A stretch of DNA of 64,000 bases, taken from Treponema sp. GTDB taxonomy: Bacteria > Spirochaetota > Spirochaetia > Treponematales > Treponemataceae. Position 1 is the first letter of the stretch, and each line of letters starts with the position of its first letter. The DNA lies in assembly GCA_017525605.1 (NCBI GenBank), contig JAFXSM010000011.1, forward strand, positions 1 to 64,000, written 5' to 3'. Shown here piece after piece: positions 31,601 through 41,173 of the stretch. The translations under genes and the position numbers were made by a program. Below the pieces are notes generated by a model. It had not been told where the DNA came from, made no database searches, and worked only from the letters and a program-made list of their open reading frames with translations.

Positions 31601-34122
31601 ACGAATCTTCAGCTTCCGGCTACGCAAGCACAAAAATGCGCGACACGACATATCACGCGGTAAAAATCACAAAAGCAGGCAACGCGAACACGAATCTCAC
31701 CGCACTTGAGGTCGTCGCAACGTACGAGGACGGAACATCAGAAACGATTCTGACTCAAACTTCAGATGACACTGTTGCATGGAAAACGACGGGCGAATCG
31801 ACAAACGTAACGACTTACGCGGACAGGCTCGACTTCTATTTCCGCCCGCTCGACAAGGACGCAAGCGCATATTACACGGCGAAAAACACAGCACACGCAG
31901 AAAGCGATGAAAACACATCTTTCACAGGCTACGCTTCAAGCGCGAAAACTCTAACTGCGACAAGCGGAGATTATTTTAACGACGGAGCAAGCGAATATTA
32001 TCACTTCGCAATCGGAGAAATCGCGCAGGGAACGGGAGCGAGCGCGCAGACAAAAGATTTGCCGAACGGAACAACAACCGTGACGATTTGCGGCGTGACA
32101 TACGAATTCGTAAAACCGAACCTCAAAGACACAAGCTACAGCGTAAGCGGCTGGGACGGAATCGGCGGCGGTGTAGACAATACATCGCGCACCTCGTACA
32201 TCTATGTAGAAAACAGCGTGGAGTCTGTCGTTCTTTCTCTCAACGTGACACAGCAGAATGCAACCGTGACTGTAAATTCCGTAACGCAGACAGCGGGCGC
32301 AAATGAAAGCACCGTAACTGAATCTTCAAATGCAAGCTACAGCGTATTGCACAAAGATGCTTCTTCAACGGGAATCGTCTCAAATGCATGGAAAGTGTGC
32401 ATCGGAAACGCAAGCTATTCATATGACGGCTACACGCGCACAGAGCCTGAAACAGAGCCTTCCGCAAACACGATTCTCCCAGTCGGAACTACAAAAGTCG
32501 TGCTTTATGTTCTGAACAACGGAACAAAGAAAGATTACACCTACTACATCGTCCGCGCGGACGACAGCGAGTCAAGGTTGAAGACGCTCACAGTCACGAA
32601 CGGAAAAATCACAACAATGCCAATCAGTTTCGACTGGACATCATCTTCCGAAAGCGACACTTATGTGCTCAAAACAAGCGCATACACAATCGACGCGGGA
32701 GTTCTCACGCTCACGGCAAAATCAGTCTCCGAAAACGCGACGATTTCCGTCATAAAATCGCGCTCTGAAAAATCAACATTGAATTCTGTAGACGGAGCAT
32801 CGGATTGGGAAGAAGAAGCCACACTCACGAATAACAGCTCGTCGAAAGGAACATTCATCGGAAAATACGAAATCACCGAGAACGACACGGGAACAATGCT
32901 CTTTAAGGTCACGGTGACATCTGGAAGCAACACGACTCACGTCTATAATCTTCTCGTGTACGTCGAGGCTGACACGAACGCGACTCTCACTTCTCTCAAA
33001 ATCATCCAGAACGGAACGACTTCAAGCTACACGAACCCGATTCTCGCAAACAACTTCAGTTCAGACACAACCGAATACAAAAATCTCTCTGCAAGCCTGA
33101 GCTACACGGGCGACATCGTAATAACTCCGACCGCATACGAAAAAGCAATCATTTCAGGATATTCAGTGAAGATTGAAGGCGAATCAATTGAAAATTCCGT
33201 TTCAGTCTCTGACAACGTGATTACGATTCCGTACAGCTATTACAGCACGATGCTCGGAAAAACAATCACCGTAACGTACACGGTGCAGGCTCAGGACAAG
33301 CGGTACACGAACAGCTACACGGCTTCAATCGAACTTCCGTCACTCACGACGATTACGGAATTCAGCACTTATGAATTTTCATCTGAATACAGCTACACTC
33401 TTCCGTCAACAGATGCAACTTCGAAAATCGCATACAGGTTCGGCGCGGTAATCGCGGACGAGTCTACATTCCTCGGAAAAACAAAAAGCTATTTCGGCGG
33501 AATCGACATCATCGGAACGAGCGACAATTCAACATGGTACGAAAGCTCGTTCGCACAGAGCGGATTCCAGCTTGTCGTGAACGTTGGCGGAGAAGACTAC
33601 TGGGTAAAACTTGACGAAAACGGAAAATCCGAAATGTTCTACACGGTTGACTTTACGAACAAGACAATCACGGAAGCAGAAAACCCGGGAATCTCGCTCA
33701 CAGTAACGCCAAATTTCCAGTACGAAAGCGAAACTCCGTATCTCGCCCTCACATTCAATCTCGAAAACACGAGCGGAAAGAGCGTAAAACTCGGTGCCTC
33801 TATCGACACGCTCGTGGGAACTGTCGCAGAATCCACAAAGGCAGCCAACGACAGCGTGACGGTCGCGAACACCGACAACGGCTTCGTGATGAAAGGAAAC
33901 GACTACAACTTCACAGTCATCCTGAAAAACGCATACGGCGTTGACGACGTTGACCGCGTGTGGTACGGCGCATACGACTCATCCGCATTCAAGCACATGA
34001 GCGTATTCACCGACAAAACAAGCTCGCTTTCGAAAGGAACAGACAGCGCAGCAAGTTTCAGCTGGGATTTGGGAGCCGAAACAAGCTACGAAAAGACAAT
34101 CAGAATTAACATGGGAAAATAA
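28663..34122 (+). CDS. Giant repeat lipoprotein with cadherin-like beta-sandwich domains (1819 aa)
   Basis: Lipobox FAGC near residue 19. Four N-terminal repeats of about 160-180 residues start near residues 58, 245, 418 and 579. Each opens with LVVI(K/S) or similar, has a W-T/K-x-x-QT centre and ends with (L/I)PYG(V/T). From about residue 745, cadherin-like beta-sandwich modules (TYTYTLEVDENADSITI) dominate. The last ~280 residues differ and may be the functional end. It is Thr/Ser/Asn-rich with no enzyme motif. GAGG precedes ATG 28663. Probable surface adhesin or scaffold; function not known. Confidence 0.82.
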   Translation: MKVFKALSGLSAFLLFAGCSNLFETIYNEDGSEKTGDSSISVPTSNTTSSANMEISEGLVVIKASEPDVNQITYSESQSTYYVGRVPFEYTDEYTNYAQDDDTRYTNGTTSWIHAIDDPVEFRCFPNDANASVSWTIEQTWQFYPQVQTNVTKDNDGNEISYNSITGQDAEKLSESESVPYVYSASKSTTQIKSDLPYGVSVVTCKITADDAQYSSTYRIVVTKGFTATALDTGTNTGNTVTDHGLVVIKATQPSYNAITYDPNVHEYEVGDSTGADTTADLTGLDDPVIFKCFTLDETATVSWTARQTKEYKLDYDSEGKISGQTLTDLSESVAFDWAEHGTVHTGTTPYLQPTSSDTNKIIYSNLPYGVTEVTVTVNAINTNQDGVEVVDSSQYKITLTKRYVITSGVTVDTDGIGMGVYANGKTGNLISWSKDKLNYSISPLSGANDPVVVVFKPEDASANLNWTATQTHTYETETTEYTTTVNGKTVTYTYQSGGKYTELDTPVNLIENGTLSVNTTAVSGMQLCSGNLPYGTTVVTVTNNDTTYSVTLKKRRVLTNVAISSDENSDSSLVTDQRLVVISSANPSINMITYKAGKNDYEVSSITGTDNPMSFRCFVDSEATVNWTVKQTKTFTAQTTTSEKTVTDSVLGTTTTVKTTTVTGQTENELETPVAIDFSDEEGYENAIQSTIPYGVSVVTATVSAPDAADTVYTITLTRNIYEANSSSSSSSSASNSQDTYSLLSDLEISISDGESASSTGTLTPEFSPTTYTYTLEVDENADSITIDAAAAYEDAEIEFSDAITKYGTVPGAAGNTVQLAGGTSRITLTVKDETGLPRTYTIYVVKPNDGDTSLKSLSHTPSTSFENGVEGFSTDTSYIGESAAGTAKYEMTLSADSRKDVTSVSFTAIPNDSRTTVAYGYSADIATLPSEWTENYTYETQNGTSAKSYTVQTGDENSENMTRILWVKTISGEYYHTDESSASGYASTKMRDTTYHAVKITKAGNANTNLTALEVVATYEDGTSETILTQTSDDTVAWKTTGESTNVTTYADRLDFYFRPLDKDASAYYTAKNTAHAESDENTSFTGYASSAKTLTATSGDYFNDGASEYYHFAIGEIAQGTGASAQTKDLPNGTTTVTICGVTYEFVKPNLKDTSYSVSGWDGIGGGVDNTSRTSYIYVENSVESVVLSLNVTQQNATVTVNSVTQTAGANESTVTESSNASYSVLHKDASSTGIVSNAWKVCIGNASYSYDGYTRTEPETEPSANTILPVGTTKVVLYVLNNGTKKDYTYYIVRADDSESRLKTLTVTNGKITTMPISFDWTSSSESDTYVLKTSAYTIDAGVLTLTAKSVSENATISVIKSRSEKSTLNSVDGASDWEEEATLTNNSSSKGTFIGKYEITENDTGTMLFKVTVTSGSNTTHVYNLLVYVEADTNATLTSLKIIQNGTTSSYTNPILANNFSSDTTEYKNLSASLSYTGDIVITPTAYEKAIISGYSVKIEGESIENSVSVSDNVITIPYSYYSTMLGKTITVTYTVQAQDKRYTNSYTASIELPSLTTITEFSTYEFSSEYSYTLPSTDATSKIAYRFGAVIADESTFLGKTKSYFGGIDIIGTSDNSTWYESSFAQSGFQLVVNVGGEDYWVKLDENGKSEMFYTVDFTNKTITEAENPGISLTVTPNFQYESETPYLALTFNLENTSGKSVKLGASIDTLVGTVAESTKAANDSVTVANTDNGFVMKGNDYNFTVILKNAYGVDDVDRVWYGAYDSSAFKHMSVFTDKTSSLSKGTDSAASFSWDLGAETSYEKTIRINMGK

Positions 34123-34154
34123 TGCTTCGGCTCCGCTCAGCAACCACTAGGAAA

Positions 34155-34232
34155 GGTACGAGCGCAAGCTCGTGCCGTGAACGGTTGCCTCCACGGTGCA
34201 ATGCTTAGGACACATTTGCACCCCGGCAACCG
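34155..34232 (+). repeat. Copy of the ~84 bp hairpin repeat before the chemoreceptor stop
   Basis: Both stems are present: GGTACGAGC/GCTCGTGCC, then CGGTTGCC/GGCAACCG with an inner GGTGCAA/TTGCACC. It separates the convergent giant lipoprotein and chemoreceptor genes. Confidence 0.85.
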
Positions 34233-34234
34233 CG

Positions 34235-36337
34235 TCAGACCTTAAATCCGTCCACTTTATTTGCGATGTTCTGAACCGCGTTCGCAGTTTCGTTCGATGT
34301 GTTCAGAAGGTCGTTTTTGATGTCGATTACGGACTGCGTTACTTCAAGGACTTTCGACAGAGTTTCCTTCGTGTTCTCAGTTTGTGCGGTAAGCGAGCGC
34401 ACCTCACGCAGAATCGCCTTGTTTCCCGACTGCATTTCCATAGAAGCCGCTTTCACTTCGGAAGTCGTGTCGGCAAGCGAGCGAAGTGCCTCGATAATCT
34501 GCTGAGAGCCGGAAGACTGCTCCGCCATCGCATTCTTGATTGTCACGACGAGCTGCGCGGTGTCTTCCATCATCTTTCCGGTCTCCGCATAAACTGAATC
34601 GGCGACGGAAGAAGAAGAGACGATTGCGACGATGAGATTCCTGATTGTCTCAATCTGCGCCTTTATGCTGTTCGACTGGACAGAAGAATCCTCCGCAAGC
34701 TTTCTGATTTCGTCGGCGACGACCGCAAATCCCTTTCCTGCCTCGCCCGCGTGCGCTGCCTCGATTGCGGCATTCATTGCCAAAAGGTTCGTCTGCTCAG
34801 CGATGTTCGAAATAATCATGTTCGCCTCGTCAAGGCTCTGCGACTGCTCCTCGACTTCCGCGATTTTTCTCGAAACCTCGTTGCTCGTCTCGATTCCCCT
34901 CTGAGTGTTGTTCTTGAGATTGTCGAAAGCGTCGGACATATCCTCGGTAGATTTCGTAACGGAACGGATATTGCCAATCATCTGCTCGACCGCGGAAGAA
35001 GCCTCGTCGGAAGCGGAAGCCTGGCTTTCAACAAGATGCTCAAGATTCTCAATCGACAGCGAGATTTTTTCGATTGCGGCGGAAGTTTCCTCAACGCTCG
35101 CATCCTGATTCTGCATCTGGCTAGTCACCGCGTCGATATTTTCCGTGAGCTTCGAAATCGCGTTGTCGGTGGAATCCACGCTAAGACGCAAGTTCGAAGA
35201 AGTCTGCGTCATCGCATTTTTTGATGTCGCAATGTCTTTTATGAGCGACTGAAGATTCTGAATAAAAAAGTTGAAGCTGTGCGTAATCTGACCGATTTCA
35301 TCGTTCTTCAATTCAGGAAGCCTTACTGTGAGGTCAGCATTTCCCGTTGAGATTCTCTTGAATTCCTTTTTCAGTGCTTTGAGCGGCCTGATGCTGATGA
35401 TGAGAAGGAACACGGTCACGGCAAGAATCACCGAGATAGAAATGAAATTCGACAATATCAGGGATTTCTCAAGGACGATTGCGGACGAATTGATTGTTGA
35501 AAAAGGAACCATGACGACAAGATTCCACGACGTTCCCGAAACCTGCTTGAAGAACGCGACATACTGCTTTCCGTTCAGCTTCACTTTTCCGATTCCGTCT
35601 TTTTTCTCGGAAAGAACCTGCTTGAAGCTTTCAGGAACTTTGATTCCCGGTGTGTCCTCGAATTTTTTCACCATGCTGTATGAATTGTCAGGAGCGCAAA
35701 TATACGTCCTGTCTTTCGACAAAAGCAGACCGTAGCCTTCTGGAGAAGATTCCTCTCCGCCCTTTATTCCCTTGATTCCGTCGTTTATATAAGCGACAGG
35801 CGTAAAACCGACGAAACAGCCTATATGTGTCTTGCCGTCTTCCTTCTTCGGCTCGGACGCCTTGCAAATCGGAATGATTGCGTTGTCAAAATTCGTTCCC
35901 TCCGGCTCAGGATAAATCTGCGAAAGGTTCTCGTCCCTCATTCGTTTGAAATAATTCTCGTTGGCAACGCTCTCAACCCTTCCGTCATCGAAATAACAAA
36001 GCGCGCTTTCGTAATCGATATAAGCGACGTGCGTGAAATTCTTCTGGCGTTTTTTTGCCCTTCTGACAAGCATCTCCTGAATTTCAGCCGGGTCCCTCGA
36101 ATTCAGTCCTACATCGTCAAGCATCGTGTAGCTTCGGAGCTGCTGCATCTGAATGTTGTTTCTGTACTGAGTCGCAACGACAATCTGCTTCAAAAGCTCC
36201 TTGAAATCCCCGACCGCCATCTCATACGAATTCTTCTTTACGTTGCTGATGCTGAAATAAGCAGAGACAGAAACAAAAAGAACGATAACGACACCGATTC
36301 TCCAGCAAAGACTGAAAACAAGACTTTTCTTTTTCAT
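34235..36337 (-). CDS. Methyl-accepting chemotaxis protein (700 aa)
   Basis: Membrane helix at residues 8-28, a periplasmic dCache-type sensor (about 35-290), second helix near 300-322, HAMP domain ([20 protein letters not shown]), then the long signalling coiled coil with the conserved tip [20 protein letters not shown] and [18 protein letters not shown]. It should pass ligand signals to CheA/CheW. No che genes are near; the ligand is unknown. Confidence 0.95.
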   Translation of the reverse strand: MKKKSLVFSLCWRIGVVIVLFVSVSAYFSISNVKKNSYEMAVGDFKELLKQIVVATQYRNNIQMQQLRSYTMLDDVGLNSRDPAEIQEMLVRRAKKRQKNFTHVAYIDYESALCYFDDGRVESVANENYFKRMRDENLSQIYPEPEGTNFDNAIIPICKASEPKKEDGKTHIGCFVGFTPVAYINDGIKGIKGGEESSPEGYGLLLSKDRTYICAPDNSYSMVKKFEDTPGIKVPESFKQVLSEKKDGIGKVKLNGKQYVAFFKQVSGTSWNLVVMVPFSTINSSAIVLEKSLILSNFISISVILAVTVFLLIISIRPLKALKKEFKRISTGNADLTVRLPELKNDEIGQITHSFNFFIQNLQSLIKDIATSKNAMTQTSSNLRLSVDSTDNAISKLTENIDAVTSQMQNQDASVEETSAAIEKISLSIENLEHLVESQASASDEASSAVEQMIGNIRSVTKSTEDMSDAFDNLKNNTQRGIETSNEVSRKIAEVEEQSQSLDEANMIISNIAEQTNLLAMNAAIEAAHAGEAGKGFAVVADEIRKLAEDSSVQSNSIKAQIETIRNLIVAIVSSSSVADSVYAETGKMMEDTAQLVVTIKNAMAEQSSGSQQIIEALRSLADTTSEVKAASMEMQSGNKAILREVRSLTAQTENTKETLSKVLEVTQSVIDIKNDLLNTSNETANAVQNIANKVDGFKV

Positions 36338-36482
36338 AAATCACCCGTTTTTGAATTGAAATATTATAAAATTAGTGTAAAATACTGGAAGCACAGAACC
36401 TGTGCGACAAGCAAGTTCTATTCTATCATCGATTTCGAAATATTCCGAAATAATCGTAACTTAATAATCAAAATTTTTTTTC

Positions 36483-36511
36483 TTGACTTCTACTGCCTCT
36501 GAACTTATAAT
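36483..36511 (+). promoter_or_regulatory. Promoter of the PtsN-like gene
   Basis: TTGACT, 17 bases, TATAAT, close to consensus. The expected transcription start (about 36518) is only 3-5 bases before the ATG at 36522, so the mRNA would be almost leaderless. Confidence 0.8.
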
Positions 36512-36521
36512 TTGGAAGTAT

Positions 36522-36959
36522 ATGGACTTGAAAACTGTTTTAACGCCTGAGACTGTAGAACTCCATCTCCAAGGTAAGACAAAAGAAGAAATTATTGACG
36601 AGATGCTGGATATACTCATCAAGGCTGGTAAAGTAGCTGACAAAGCTATTGCGCGCGAATGTGTTTTGGATCGTGAGAGAAAGATGTCTACTGGCATGAA
36701 GCACGGCATCGCGATTCCTCACGGAAAAACAGACACTGTCGCTGATTTGGTTGCATGTATTGGTATTTCTGACAATCCTGTCGCATTTGACTCGCTTGAT
36801 CAGGAGCCTTGCCGCATTTTCATCATGACGCTTTCACCTATCAACAAGACGGGACCACACTTGCAGTTCTTGGCGGAAGTTTCTCTTCTTTTCAAGAGTG
36901 CAGAAAAGCGTGCTCAGATTTTGGCCACTCAGGACAAAGCTGAAGTCATCAAGATTTGA
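36522..36959 (+). CDS. ptsN: PTS IIA (fructose/nitrogen-type) domain protein (145 aa)
   Basis: Single IIA domain with phosphoryl-accepting His67 in GIAIPHGKTD and the downstream PINKTGPHLQFLAEVS. Stand-alone proteins of this type are regulators in spirochaetes and proteobacteria and need not move sugar. No permease domain is next to it. The ATG at 36522 is the only start that fits the promoter. Confidence 0.85.
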   Translation: MDLKTVLTPETVELHLQGKTKEEIIDEMLDILIKAGKVADKAIARECVLDRERKMSTGMKHGIAIPHGKTDTVADLVACIGISDNPVAFDSLDQEPCRIFIMTLSPINKTGPHLQFLAEVSLLFKSAEKRAQILATQDKAEVIKI

Positions 36960-36992
36960 CAGAATAGAAAGATTTCTGTAGTTCTTGACGAG

Positions 36993-37024
36993 AACCTCTG
37001 CTCTTTTGCAGCAGAGGTTTTTTA
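36993..37024 (+). terminator. Terminator of the PtsN-like gene
   Basis: AACCTCTGCT (36993-37002) and AGCAGAGGTT (37010-37019) pair perfectly, followed by a T-run. Confidence 0.9.
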
Positions 37025-37056
37025 GTTTTAAAAGCATTAAAAAACACGGAGAAAAA

Positions 37057-37479
37057 ATGAAACTCGAACGACTTTTTGAGGTAAAAGAATCGAAACTTTA
37101 CAAAATCGGTGAGGATGGCGAATACAAGGCGAATGCGCGCGCCGTAAAATGGAGCGAAGTCGAGGGAAATCCAGAAGAATACAACGAGGAATTTCTTGCA
37201 AAACTCAGGGACGAGCTGAAACTCCTGGAAGAAAAGAACGAATTCGTATTCATCGAGGCAGTTTTCGACAAAGATGCAGATTATGAACAGTTCACGGCGG
37301 CAATGAAGCACACGGCACGACGAATAAAGGACTGCGTTTCCGTAATCGGCTTTTCGATTCCGAACGAGCTTTTCGATGACGAGAAAAAATCATTCTATAT
37401 AGAAGAACTGAGCGCGAAACACAAGCAGTACTGCTTCTTCGCAAAAAGCAACATCGGCGCGGAAATCGCAGTTTACTAA
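37057..37479 (+). CDS. Conserved hypothetical protein (140 aa)
   Basis: Soluble, charged protein with alternating strands and helices (LEEKNEFVFIEAVFDKDADY, CVSVIGFSIPNELF). No motif or family recognised. ATG 37057 has GGAG upstream. It stands between two terminator-separated units. Confidence 0.75.
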   Translation: MKLERLFEVKESKLYKIGEDGEYKANARAVKWSEVEGNPEEYNEEFLAKLRDELKLLEEKNEFVFIEAVFDKDADYEQFTAAMKHTARRIKDCVSVIGFSIPNELFDDEKKSFYIEELSAKHKQYCFFAKSNIGAEIAVY

Positions 37480-37628
37480 AAAACGCACCGACACAAGAAC
37501 AGGTTCGGAGAAAGAATTTCAGGTGGAGATTATGGAGTTTTTGCGAAATACTGCAAAATATTCAATAATTTTCCATTAAATTCATAGATTCGTTGAATAA
37601 AATTCTCATTTGTGAAATCATTCAATGT

Positions 37629-38789
37629 ATGAATTTTTATAAAGTTAAAGCTTTCTTGGGAACTTTGTTCTTTTGCGGAATTCTACTTGGAATCTGCTAC
37701 GTTGTTGTTAAATACGTTCCCGGAAACAGGCAAGAAAAAAAAGTTGAAGTTGGGCAGGAAAACACTGAATTTTCTTCATTGCAGTCAAAAATCGAAAATC
37801 CGAAACTCTACCTTACACAGAAATTCCTGAACGAAAAAAAACAGGAACAGGAAACAGAAGAAGTAAAAGTCGCGGAAAACAAAATCGACGAAGAAATCAA
37901 AGCTGCTGTTGCCTTTGAAGACGTAAAACAGAACGAAGAAACAGCCGAGATGTTCTCCATGTTCAACAATCCAGAATTCAAGGCGGGACTTGCCGCGCTC
38001 ATACTCGGCGAGGAATCAGAGGAAACGGCGACGGAAGTAGCGGAAAGCGCGAAAAAAGAAACAAAAGCGAAACAGAAAAAGCCCGATTTCAGCACATTGT
38101 CGCTCGCACAGAATTCGCTTTCGGCGACTGCACTTGCGGAAACGCTCGGAATGTCGGGCACAGAGATTTTCACCTCGGCAAGCTTCGAAATCGCATACTC
38201 AAACGAAAAGACCGACAGCAAATCAAGCTACAACGACGACTACTCACCGGTCGAAGACAGCTGCCTCGCGCTCTACAGGCAGCAGCAGTCGCGCCCGGCT
38301 GTGGAATGGTTCTTCTCGCACGTCACGAACAACAGGGAAATCGCGCAGGCGATTCTCGAAAACGCCGACAAGAACAGCATTCCTCCTACGCTCGCGTTCG
38401 CGCTTGCATACGTCGAAAGCCGCTACAAGGCAACCGCCGTCAACCACAACACGAACAATACGACTGACAGGGGACTTTTCCAGCTGAACAGCAAAACATT
38501 CCCGAAACTAAAAGAGTCAGACTTCTTCAATCCGCGGACAAGCGCAATGTACGGAATGAAACACCTGCGCTACTGCCTGGACATTGCAGGAAACGAGCTT
38601 ACCGCGCTCGCAATCTACAATGCAGGCACCTACCGCGTGAAAAACCACGACACGCCGGAGCAGACGCTCAAGTACGTCGCAAAGATTTCCCGTTACAAGA
38701 AGAGCCTCGACAGCCAGTTCTCAACGGAAGTCCTGGCATTCTACGACTCCGGCGCAAAATCAAAAGCACTCGCAATGGCAACAAACTAA
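37629..38789 (+). CDS. Lytic transglycosylase of the Slt type (386 aa)
   Basis: Membrane anchor at residues 8-28, then a long Glu/Lys/Ala-rich linker. The C-terminal SLT domain (about 235-360) has catalytic Glu263 in YVESRYKATAVN, RGLFQLN and AIYNAG. It would cut glycan strands of peptidoglycan at the membrane's outer face. The ATG at 37629 lacks a strong ribosome site; TTG 37593 in frame is an alternative. Confidence 0.88.
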   Translation: MNFYKVKAFLGTLFFCGILLGICYVVVKYVPGNRQEKKVEVGQENTEFSSLQSKIENPKLYLTQKFLNEKKQEQETEEVKVAENKIDEEIKAAVAFEDVKQNEETAEMFSMFNNPEFKAGLAALILGEESEETATEVAESAKKETKAKQKKPDFSTLSLAQNSLSATALAETLGMSGTEIFTSASFEIAYSNEKTDSKSSYNDDYSPVEDSCLALYRQQQSRPAVEWFFSHVTNNREIAQAILENADKNSIPPTLAFALAYVESRYKATAVNHNTNNTTDRGLFQLNSKTFPKLKESDFFNPRTSAMYGMKHLRYCLDIAGNELTALAIYNAGTYRVKNHDTPEQTLKYVAKISRYKKSLDSQFSTEVLAFYDSGAKSKALAMATN

Positions 38790-38800
38790 AACAAAAAAAA

Positions 38801-38846
38801 CGACGAACCATATGTGCGGAACTTTGTTCCGCGTAGGTTCGTCCCA
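38801..38846 (-). terminator. Terminator of pflA
   Basis: Nested stems: GACGAACC/GGTTCGTC outside and GCGGAAC/GTTCCGC inside. On the minus strand eight T follow. It also closes the transglycosylase gene from the other side. Confidence 0.8.
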
Positions 38847-38880
38847 TAAAGCATATCCCTTACAACAAAAAACGACGAAC

Positions 38881-39627
38881 CTACTTGCGCCAACCGTCGT
38901 ATTTTTCGCACTCGAGGATTTTTCTGGCGTTTGCGACGCGTTCTTCGCTCGGGGATTCGACATCTTTCAGAACGTAATCAAGTCCCATCGCCTTGTACTT
39001 CGTAATTGCAAGCCCATGATACGGCAGAATCTCGACGCGCTGGACATTGGAGAGAGTCCTGATGAAGTCGCGTGTTTTCTCAAGATATTCGTCGTTGTCG
39101 GTGATTCCAGGAACAAGCACATGGCGAATCCAAATCGGCTTCTGGATTTCGTCCAAATACCTGAACATTTCGATTATGTTCTTTCCGATCTTTCCGGTCA
39201 GCTTGACGTGCTCCTCCTCGTCGATATGCTTGATGTCAACGAGAAGAATGTCCGTCACTTTCATAAGACGCTGGAATTTCTCGAACCACTCGCCTTCTTT
39301 TGTGAACGGCTCGCCCGCCGTGTCGATGCAAGTGTTGATTCCGAGCTCCTTTGCCTTTTCGAAAAGCTCAATCAAAAAATCAATCTGAACGAGCGGTTCG
39401 CCACCAGAGACAGTTATTCCGCCTTTCTTGCCCCAATACGATTTGCAAGCGAGAGCTTCCTTGAGAATCTCGTCGGTTTCCATCTGCCTGCCCTTCATCA
39501 AATCCCACGTGTCAGGATTGTGGCAGTATTTGCACCTAAGATGGCATCCAGAAGTAAAAATAATAAAGCGGCTTCCAGGTCCGTCCGCACATCCAAACGA
39601 TTCAAGCTGGTGAATATATCCTTTCAT
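38881..39627 (-). CDS. pflA: Pyruvate formate-lyase activating enzyme (248 aa)
   Basis: Radical SAM glycyl-radical activase. The cluster motif CHLRCKYC supplies Cys28, Cys32 and Cys35, followed by HNPDTW as in PflA, then GGITVSGGEPLVQ. It makes the glycyl radical on PflB, whose gene is 2.2 kb away on the same strand but separated by two unrelated genes. GAGG precedes ATG 39627. Confidence 0.95.
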   Translation of the reverse strand: MKGYIHQLESFGCADGPGSRFIIFTSGCHLRCKYCHNPDTWDLMKGRQMETDEILKEALACKSYWGKKGGITVSGGEPLVQIDFLIELFEKAKELGINTCIDTAGEPFTKEGEWFEKFQRLMKVTDILLVDIKHIDEEEHVKLTGKIGKNIIEMFRYLDEIQKPIWIRHVLVPGITDNDEYLEKTRDFIRTLSNVQRVEILPYHGLAITKYKAMGLDYVLKDVESPSEERVANARKILECEKYDGWRK

Positions 39628-39691
39628 AATCTGTACCTCAGGGATAATTTTAGCATAATGCGGATTTTCTTTCCGAAAACGCGCGAAGAAA

Positions 39692-39731
39692 AAAATGCCG
39701 CACGGAAGCAAAAACAACCATGCGGCATTTT
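39692..39731 (-). terminator. Terminator of the porin-like gene
   Basis: AAAATGCCGCA and TGCGGCATTTT pair around an 18-base loop, with seven T on the minus strand. Confidence 0.8.
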
Positions 39732-39754
39732 GAAAGTTCAGCTTTCAGCAGAAA

Positions 39755-40972
39755 CTAGTATGTGTATTTCCAGCCGACTGGAAGCGCGAATTCTGTGTAT
39801 CCGTAATCTGAATCAGTGCAAGACTGAACGATGATTCCGGCATAGAGCGTGTGGTGGTCGTTCAAAGTGAACACAACTTTAGGATAGACACCGAATGTCG
39901 GGTCGAGGTCACGCCAGCCGTTTGTTCCTAAAACTGTCTCGTCGCCGAAGTCGAAGAGTGCCAAGCCCTTGATGTCCAATCCGATAACCTTTGTGAGTTC
40001 CATCTTGAATTCAACAGCTGTGTAGAAATCGTATCCGCCCTTTCCAATCTGAACACTTGTACCGTTGATATTCCACCAATAGCCTTTATACGAATAGTCA
40101 GTATCGAAGTTGAATGCGAGGTCGCCGAGAATCTGGAAGTTGCCGGCATCAAACACTACGCCACCAGTAAGGATGTTCTCTCCGTAGATTCCCTCAGCAT
40201 TGAGGAAAGAAACCCATGAGCTACTAGTTCCGTCCCAATAGTTATACGGAGAAACGAATGTGACATTTCCAAGACCGGCATTTCCATCCTCAGAATGAGT
40301 GAATCCAACATTGATTTTGAGTTTGTCGATTGCCTTTATGGAAGCGTACACACCGAGCTGGAAATGGTCGTCTGTTCCGATGTGGCGGAGAGAACCACCG
40401 ATTGAGAACGGGTCAGAATTGTAGTCAACACCAAGCGCAAGCTCGTATGCATTGCCGTCATCGCCGAACCATGCGGCAGGAACGTCAAAACCTGCTCCGA
40501 AAGACAATTCTTTTATAGGGCGAATGAGCACTGCAAAACCGTTCGTGCTATAGTTTCCCGCATTGACATTGCTGTCCCAAACAGGAAGAAGAGAACCTTC
40601 AGTATAAAGTTCATCCGAGAAACCGAATCCGACAACTTTGAACGGATTGAATTCAACATACCAGTCTGCGTCCCATTCTGTTATGTAGAAAGGCTGTCCG
40701 TCATCGTCGTTCCAAGTGCCGTTCGGGTCTTTCATGTAGAGATTCGCATCTGCACCGACTTTCACAATGTCGCCGTTGTAATCAGCTTTCACATTCTCTG
40801 TCAGACCTGCAAAGCTCGTATGCGAATCACGATTGCTGTTTTTTGGTGCAATATGATGAATAAGATCCGAAGAAAGCTCGTTCGAGAATTCAATCTGCTT
40901 TTTCTTGTCAGCTGCAAAAAGCGCAGATGAAAGAGCTGCCGCGGCAAGCACTGTAAAAAAAACTTTTTTCAT
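39755..40972 (-). CDS. Porin-like outer membrane beta-barrel protein (405 aa)
   Basis: Signal peptide MKKVFFTVLAAAALSSALFA. The mature chain has alternating aromatic and Gly-rich strands with Asp/Asn turns and ends in an aromatic residue (GWKYTY), as barrel proteins do. No family name can be given by eye. AAGGAG precedes the ATG. Confidence 0.8.
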   Translation of the reverse strand: MKKVFFTVLAAAALSSALFAADKKKQIEFSNELSSDLIHHIAPKNSNRDSHTSFAGLTENVKADYNGDIVKVGADANLYMKDPNGTWNDDDGQPFYITEWDADWYVEFNPFKVVGFGFSDELYTEGSLLPVWDSNVNAGNYSTNGFAVLIRPIKELSFGAGFDVPAAWFGDDGNAYELALGVDYNSDPFSIGGSLRHIGTDDHFQLGVYASIKAIDKLKINVGFTHSEDGNAGLGNVTFVSPYNYWDGTSSSWVSFLNAEGIYGENILTGGVVFDAGNFQILGDLAFNFDTDYSYKGYWWNINGTSVQIGKGGYDFYTAVEFKMELTKVIGLDIKGLALFDFGDETVLGTNGWRDLDPTFGVYPKVVFTLNDHHTLYAGIIVQSCTDSDYGYTEFALPVGWKYTY

Positions 40973-41061
40973 TTTCGTCTCCTTAAAAAAGTATGAAAAA
41001 TTATGAAATCACCGCAAACAATGCGTTTTAGCGCAAATAAATGCAATGACTACAAGCAAAA

Positions 41062-41090
41062 AATTTATACAGAAACATCGGCATTGTCAA
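41062..41090 (-). promoter_or_regulatory. Promoter of the porin-like gene
   Basis: TTGACA (41090-41085), 17 bases, TAAATT (41067-41062); an overlapping TATAAA gives 15-base spacing. It faces the porin-like gene. Confidence 0.55.
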
Positions 41091-41173
41091 ATTCGACTTT
41101 TCGGAAAAAAATTCTTTTGCTGATGTCTTTTTGATGTATTCTATTAAATATCCATTATAAAAACGGAGGAAAA

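Noticed and set aside
38812..39834. 340-residue plus-strand frame opposite pflA
   Set aside because: Antisense shadow of the strongly conserved pflA and the porin gene end; no start context and no recognisable domain.
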